IMG/VR virus record: IMGVR_UViG_3300034121_001201
Coordinates: 1-48,230 of that record
Direction: 5' to 3' (one strand)
Length of the DNA: 48,230 nucleotides
DNA from: a virus
Shown: in pieces, positions 46,471 to 48,230 of the stretch
Layout: each line of letters begins with the position of its first letter
How positions within the stretch are numbered: the stretch's first letter is position 1
Translations under genes and position numbers: made by a program
Notes under the pieces: generated by a model
Databases searched by the model: none
Seen by the model: the letters and a program-made list of their open reading frames with translations, nothing else
What the model was told of the DNA's origin: nothing

Positions 46471-46499
46471 AGTGTAACATACTCCCAGCCGTGTGTCAA
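46471..46499 (-). promoter_or_regulatory. Near-consensus promoter upstream of the 45998-46441 gene
   Basis: Minus strand TTGACA (complement of 46494-46499), 17-bp spacer, TGT then TACACT (complement of 46471-46476). The -35 overlaps the last codons of the upstream gene. The leader is about 25 nt. Confidence 0.75.
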
Positions 46500-46789
46500 A
46501 TAGACACACCAGTTGATATTTGTGAAACGAGTTCGTAGTCCTCGCACAAGTCAATAGCCCATTCTGAGTGAGCAATGTTCCATGCGTTGGCGTAGTCCGT
46601 GTTAATCGCCTTAAGGAGACTGGCTAGTTCCTCGTGGGTCATGTGATAGAAGTACTCCTCGTGGAACTCGTTTTGCGTATCAGGGTTCCAAGTGTCTCCA
46701 TCAAATGCGATGCGGACAACCTCAAATGAGTCTTGGTCGCCATCCCAAAAGATTTGGCACTCTATTTCTTTGTAGTGTTTAAGTTCCAT
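46496..46789 (-). CDS. Small acidic protein, unknown function
   Basis: 97 residues. A beta-rich start (ECQIFWDGDQDSFEVVRIAF) is followed by a helical half (EYFYHMTHEELASLLKAINT, YANAWNIAHSEWAIDLCEDY). Acidic and soluble. It has its own promoter (46820-46848) and the conserved 17-nt leader motif. No family recognised. Confidence 0.6.
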   Translation of the reverse strand: MELKHYKEIECQIFWDGDQDSFEVVRIAFDGDTWNPDTQNEFHEEYFYHMTHEELASLLKAINTDYANAWNIAHSEWAIDLCEDYELVSQISTGVSI

Positions 46790-46793
46790 TGTC

Positions 46794-46810
46794 GTTTACC
46801 TTTCTAGTAA
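46794..46810 (-). repeat. Conserved leader motif, copy 2
   Basis: The exact 17-nt twin of the motif at 46443-46459, located just upstream of ATG 46789 and containing its AAAGG ribosome-binding site. Confidence 0.65.
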
Positions 46811-46819
46811 GTTGAAATG

Positions 46820-46848
46820 AGTATAACACATGGGTGTTATATTTGCAA
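46820..46848 (-). promoter_or_regulatory. Promoter upstream of the 46496-46789 gene
   Basis: Minus strand TTGCAA (46843-46848, self-complementary), 17-bp spacer, TGT then TATACT (complement of 46820-46825), an extended -10. It starts directly after the stop of the upstream gene. The leader is about 25 nt. Confidence 0.75.
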
Positions 46849-47016
46849 CTATTGGTTGCTTTCCTCTATAACGACTGGAGAGTCCGAAAGTGTGCTCTCG
46901 CCCTTGAGTTGAGCGATAGTCGCAAGAATCTCGTCGCACTGGCGGTTGATATCCGCACAGATAGCGAGAGCCTTAGCCCGCTCGTCAAGTGTTAGTAGTT
47001 CAATGATGGGGTTCAT
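46849..47016 (-). CDS. Small helical protein, unknown function
   Basis: 55 residues from ATG 47016, with AAAGGAAC upstream; the longer frame to 47070 would include the promoter. Sequence: MNPIIELLTLDERAKALAIC, ADINRQCDEILATIAQLKGE, then a Ser/Glu-rich end. It is mostly one or two helices. Unrecognised. It is the first gene of the minus-strand region. Confidence 0.55.
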   Translation of the reverse strand: MNPIIELLTLDERAKALAICADINRQCDEILATIAQLKGESTLSDSPVVIEESNQ

Positions 47017-47042
47017 ATCTGTTCCTTTGTTTAGTAGGTATG

Positions 47043-47062
47043 CCCCCATTATATCAAGGGGG
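47043..47062 (-). promoter_or_regulatory. Extended -10 inside a C5/G5 inverted repeat
   Basis: Minus strand TGA then TATAAT (complement of 47048-47053) lies in the loop of an inverted repeat CCCCC (47043-47047) and GGGGG (47058-47062). This is a likely promoter for ATG 47016, and the dyad could be an operator. The -35 (GTTACT or similar) is poor. Confidence 0.55.
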
Positions 47063-47116
47063 TGTAACACAGTAACGATTGGTAGCCGTCAAAGTGTGCG
47101 CTCGTAAGCAAGACAC

Positions 47117-47145
47117 AATCTAGCATAGATTTATCCGAATGTCAA
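47117..47145 (-). promoter_or_regulatory. Upstream promoter of the minus-strand early region
   Basis: Minus strand TTGACA (complement of 47140-47145), 17-bp spacer, TGC then TAGATT (complement of 47117-47122). Together with the extended -10 at 47048 this gives tandem promoters for the first minus-strand gene. Confidence 0.65.
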
Positions 47146-47330
47146 GTTATGTAGAAAATATAACCAGAACCAGAAGACCAGATTCTGGATGCGCCCGAGC
47201 GCGAGCCCCGTACACAAAACACAGCACAACAGCCCCGTATCGCTGCGGCGGCAGCGGGACTAGTAAGGTAAGTCAAGAAATGTTCCCAGAGTTCACGCAT
47301 GGCGGGGCTAACACGAACTAGTGTTCGCTC
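47146..47330. other. Divergent noncoding region with inverted repeats
   Basis: No convincing gene; a 60-codon plus frame and a 77-codon minus frame overlap here without family features. Seen: CCAGAA...TTCTGG (about 47172-47190), GCCCCGTA twice (47205 and 47232 region), and CGAAC-TAGT-GTTCG (47314-47327) just before the HTH gene, a possible operator. Confidence 0.4.
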
Positions 47331-47732
47331 ATGAACGTTTCTCGCATTGACAACGCCACTCGCTGGCAAACACATCTGACTGCTTTACAACAGTTTGCTA
47401 CCCGCACAGGTTCAGCCCGTGTACCCGCTTCCCATACAGAAGTCGTGGACGGACGCAACATTGCTCTCGGAGCATGGGTTGGGTACATGAGGCAACGCAA
47501 CCGTGCTGGCTTGCTGTCGGCAGAACGCAAGTCAAACCTTGAGGCAATCTCAGGTTGGACTTGGGGTCCGCTTCGCCCAGGGCCAGCAACGAACACCGAA
47601 CGAGATGAGAACATTCTCGTGCTTCGCTCTGAAGGTCTAAGCCTTGAGAAAATCGCAATGAAGTTCGGTATCTCCCGTCAGCGAGTTCATCAGATTGCTC
47701 GCTCTCACGCCTCATCAGATAACAATGGCTGA
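47331..47732 (+). CDS. Helicase-associated-domain protein with sigma-like HTH
   Basis: 133 residues. The N-terminal about 75 residues match the helicase-associated (HA) domain: HLTALQQFATRTGSARVPAS, RNIALGAWVGYMRQRNRAGL, AERKSNLEAISGWTWGP. The C-terminal part is an HTH like sigma region 4: RDENILVLRSEGLSLEKIAM, KFGISRQRVHQIARSHA. Both parts suggest DNA binding. No Shine-Dalgarno is seen before the ATG, so it could be leaderless. The inverted repeat CGAAC-TAGT-GTTCG just upstream is a candidate autoregulatory site. Confidence 0.75.
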   Translation: MNVSRIDNATRWQTHLTALQQFATRTGSARVPASHTEVVDGRNIALGAWVGYMRQRNRAGLLSAERKSNLEAISGWTWGPLRPGPATNTERDENILVLRSEGLSLEKIAMKFGISRQRVHQIARSHASSDNNG

Positions 47733-48021
47733 CAACGACCAAAGTAAGTGGCGACTCGTAGACCCGAACTGGCGCATACCAGTTCATGAGTCAGAGATTC
47801 TCGCACCACCAACACCGCCTGATAAAGTTCCATTCATGATTGCTCTCATGAAAATGCTTTGGGGATTCCTAACGCTTATTTCTTTTTGTGCTTTTGGTGT
47901 GTTTATAATCGCTCAGTTGTTGGAACTAGAACAAGTTGGTTACCGTGACGCTGTAGGAATCTCAGTAGTCCTTATCTTTCTGCGCGCGATAGACAAAACA
48001 ACTTTCGGCAAAGTTTCGTAG
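47725..48021 (+). CDS. Small membrane protein, unknown function
   Basis: 98 residues from ATG 47725, overlapping the previous gene by 8 nt. After a hydrophilic N-terminus (SKWRLVDPNWRIPVHESEIL) there are two hydrophobic helices (IALMKMLWGFLTLISFCAFG with VFIIAQLL, and VGISVVLIFLRAI). Not recognised. Coupling to the HTH protein suggests joint expression. Confidence 0.6.
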   Translation: MADNDQSKWRLVDPNWRIPVHESEILAPPTPPDKVPFMIALMKMLWGFLTLISFCAFGVFIIAQLLELEQVGYRDAVGISVVLIFLRAIDKTTFGKVS

Positions 48022-48030
48022 ATACAAAAC

Positions 48031-48058
48031 AACCCCTCAGGCTTTCGCCGTTGGGGTT
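48031..48058 (+). terminator. Stem-loop after the membrane protein gene
   Basis: AACCCC (48031-48036) pairs with GGGGTT (48053-48058), with an inner GGC-TTTC-GCC stem (48040-48049). The structure lies 10 nt after the stop codon. There is no clear T-run, so it may be a terminator or an mRNA-stabilising structure. Confidence 0.45.
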
Positions 48059-48230
48059 ATCTCGGAGCAGATGAAGGGTGAAAGGAGTAAAGTCCCTCAC
48101 CTCTCTATTGGTCGTACGCCGACTAAACGCCGTACCAGCAGGGTCAGAGGTTTTCCCCCTGAACCTTTCGCCATGTTTGCTTCCAACAATGTGGATACCA
48201 CATGACTGGTTTCGTACCTGACTTCAGTTG
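48059..48230. other. Noncoding, hairpin-rich end of window
   Basis: No gene could be supported. GTACGCCG and CGCCGTAC (48114-48121 and about 48128-48135) form a stem with one mismatch around ACTAAA, and GGTCAGAGG...CCCTGAACC (about 48142-48165) a second imperfect one. The region may belong to a leader or structured RNA continuing beyond the window. Confidence 0.35.

Overview
This window is part of the genome of a tailed, contractile-tail (myovirus-type) bacteriophage. The host is very probably an actinobacterium. The structural genes read in the order of a simple contractile baseplate: tail assembly chaperone with a frameshifted extension, tape measure, LysM-region hub protein, gpD/XkdQ-like hub, OB-fold spike, gp25-like wedge, gpJ-like wedge and gpI-like protein. 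The host inference rests on a WhiB-type [4Fe-4S] regulator, a proteasome-type peptidase, near-consensus promoters with extended -10 boxes, and a secreted protein whose Thr/Pro/Glu linker is of a kind common in actinobacterial surface proteins. No terminase, capsid, portal, integrase or DNA polymerase lies in the window, so it is one part of a larger genome.

Layout. From 1 to 9.5 kb (+) are tail and baseplate genes. From 9.5 to 33 kb (+) is a very large receptor-binding region of tail-fibre and adhesin genes built from shared modules, with a few small membrane or coiled-coil proteins. Inside it, at about 25.5-30.7 kb, is a compact run of overlapping genes for two Fe(II)/2-oxoglutarate oxygenases, a flavin-dependent halogenase homologue, a possible SAM/Rossmann enzyme and unknown partners. 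A secreted beta-propeller protein (33.1-35.8 kb) with its own regulatory signals follows, then a lysis cassette of two small membrane proteins and an M15 peptidase endolysin (35.8-37.1 kb). From 37.2 to 41.5 kb are regulatory and accessory genes: winged helix, HTH, metallophosphoesterase, proteasome-like Ntn hydrolase and WhiB. From 41.3 to 47.1 kb (-) is an early-type operon region: ribbon-helix-helix proteins, a putative helicase loader, a replication-protein C-terminal-type domain, a DUF1599/NMAD1 nucleotide-modification protein, and many small orphan proteins. Several of its transcription units start at near-consensus promoters. A helicase-associated-domain/HTH protein and a membrane protein (+) close the window, followed by structured noncoding sequence.

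Most notable: (i) the halogenase plus dual-oxygenase cassette, translationally coupled and embedded in the tail-fibre region, with intact catalytic motifs (Lys79, WxWxIP, two HxD...H...K sets), which suggests a system that chemically modifies a virion, host-surface or small-molecule target; (ii) a conserved hairpin element (core GACGGTGGCGTA) present six times in one orientation in the minus-strand region, after stop codons and also read in frame inside two genes; (iii) a gene-free 170-bp segment next to the replication genes with five or more perfect stems, including a pair in pseudoknot order; (iv) a phage proteasome/HslV-like subunit; (v) a 1029-residue adhesin with a carbohydrate-binding-like insertion and a tract of about 180 residues containing about 41 histidines.

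All calls come from reading the sequence and remembered family signatures. No database search or folding program was run.
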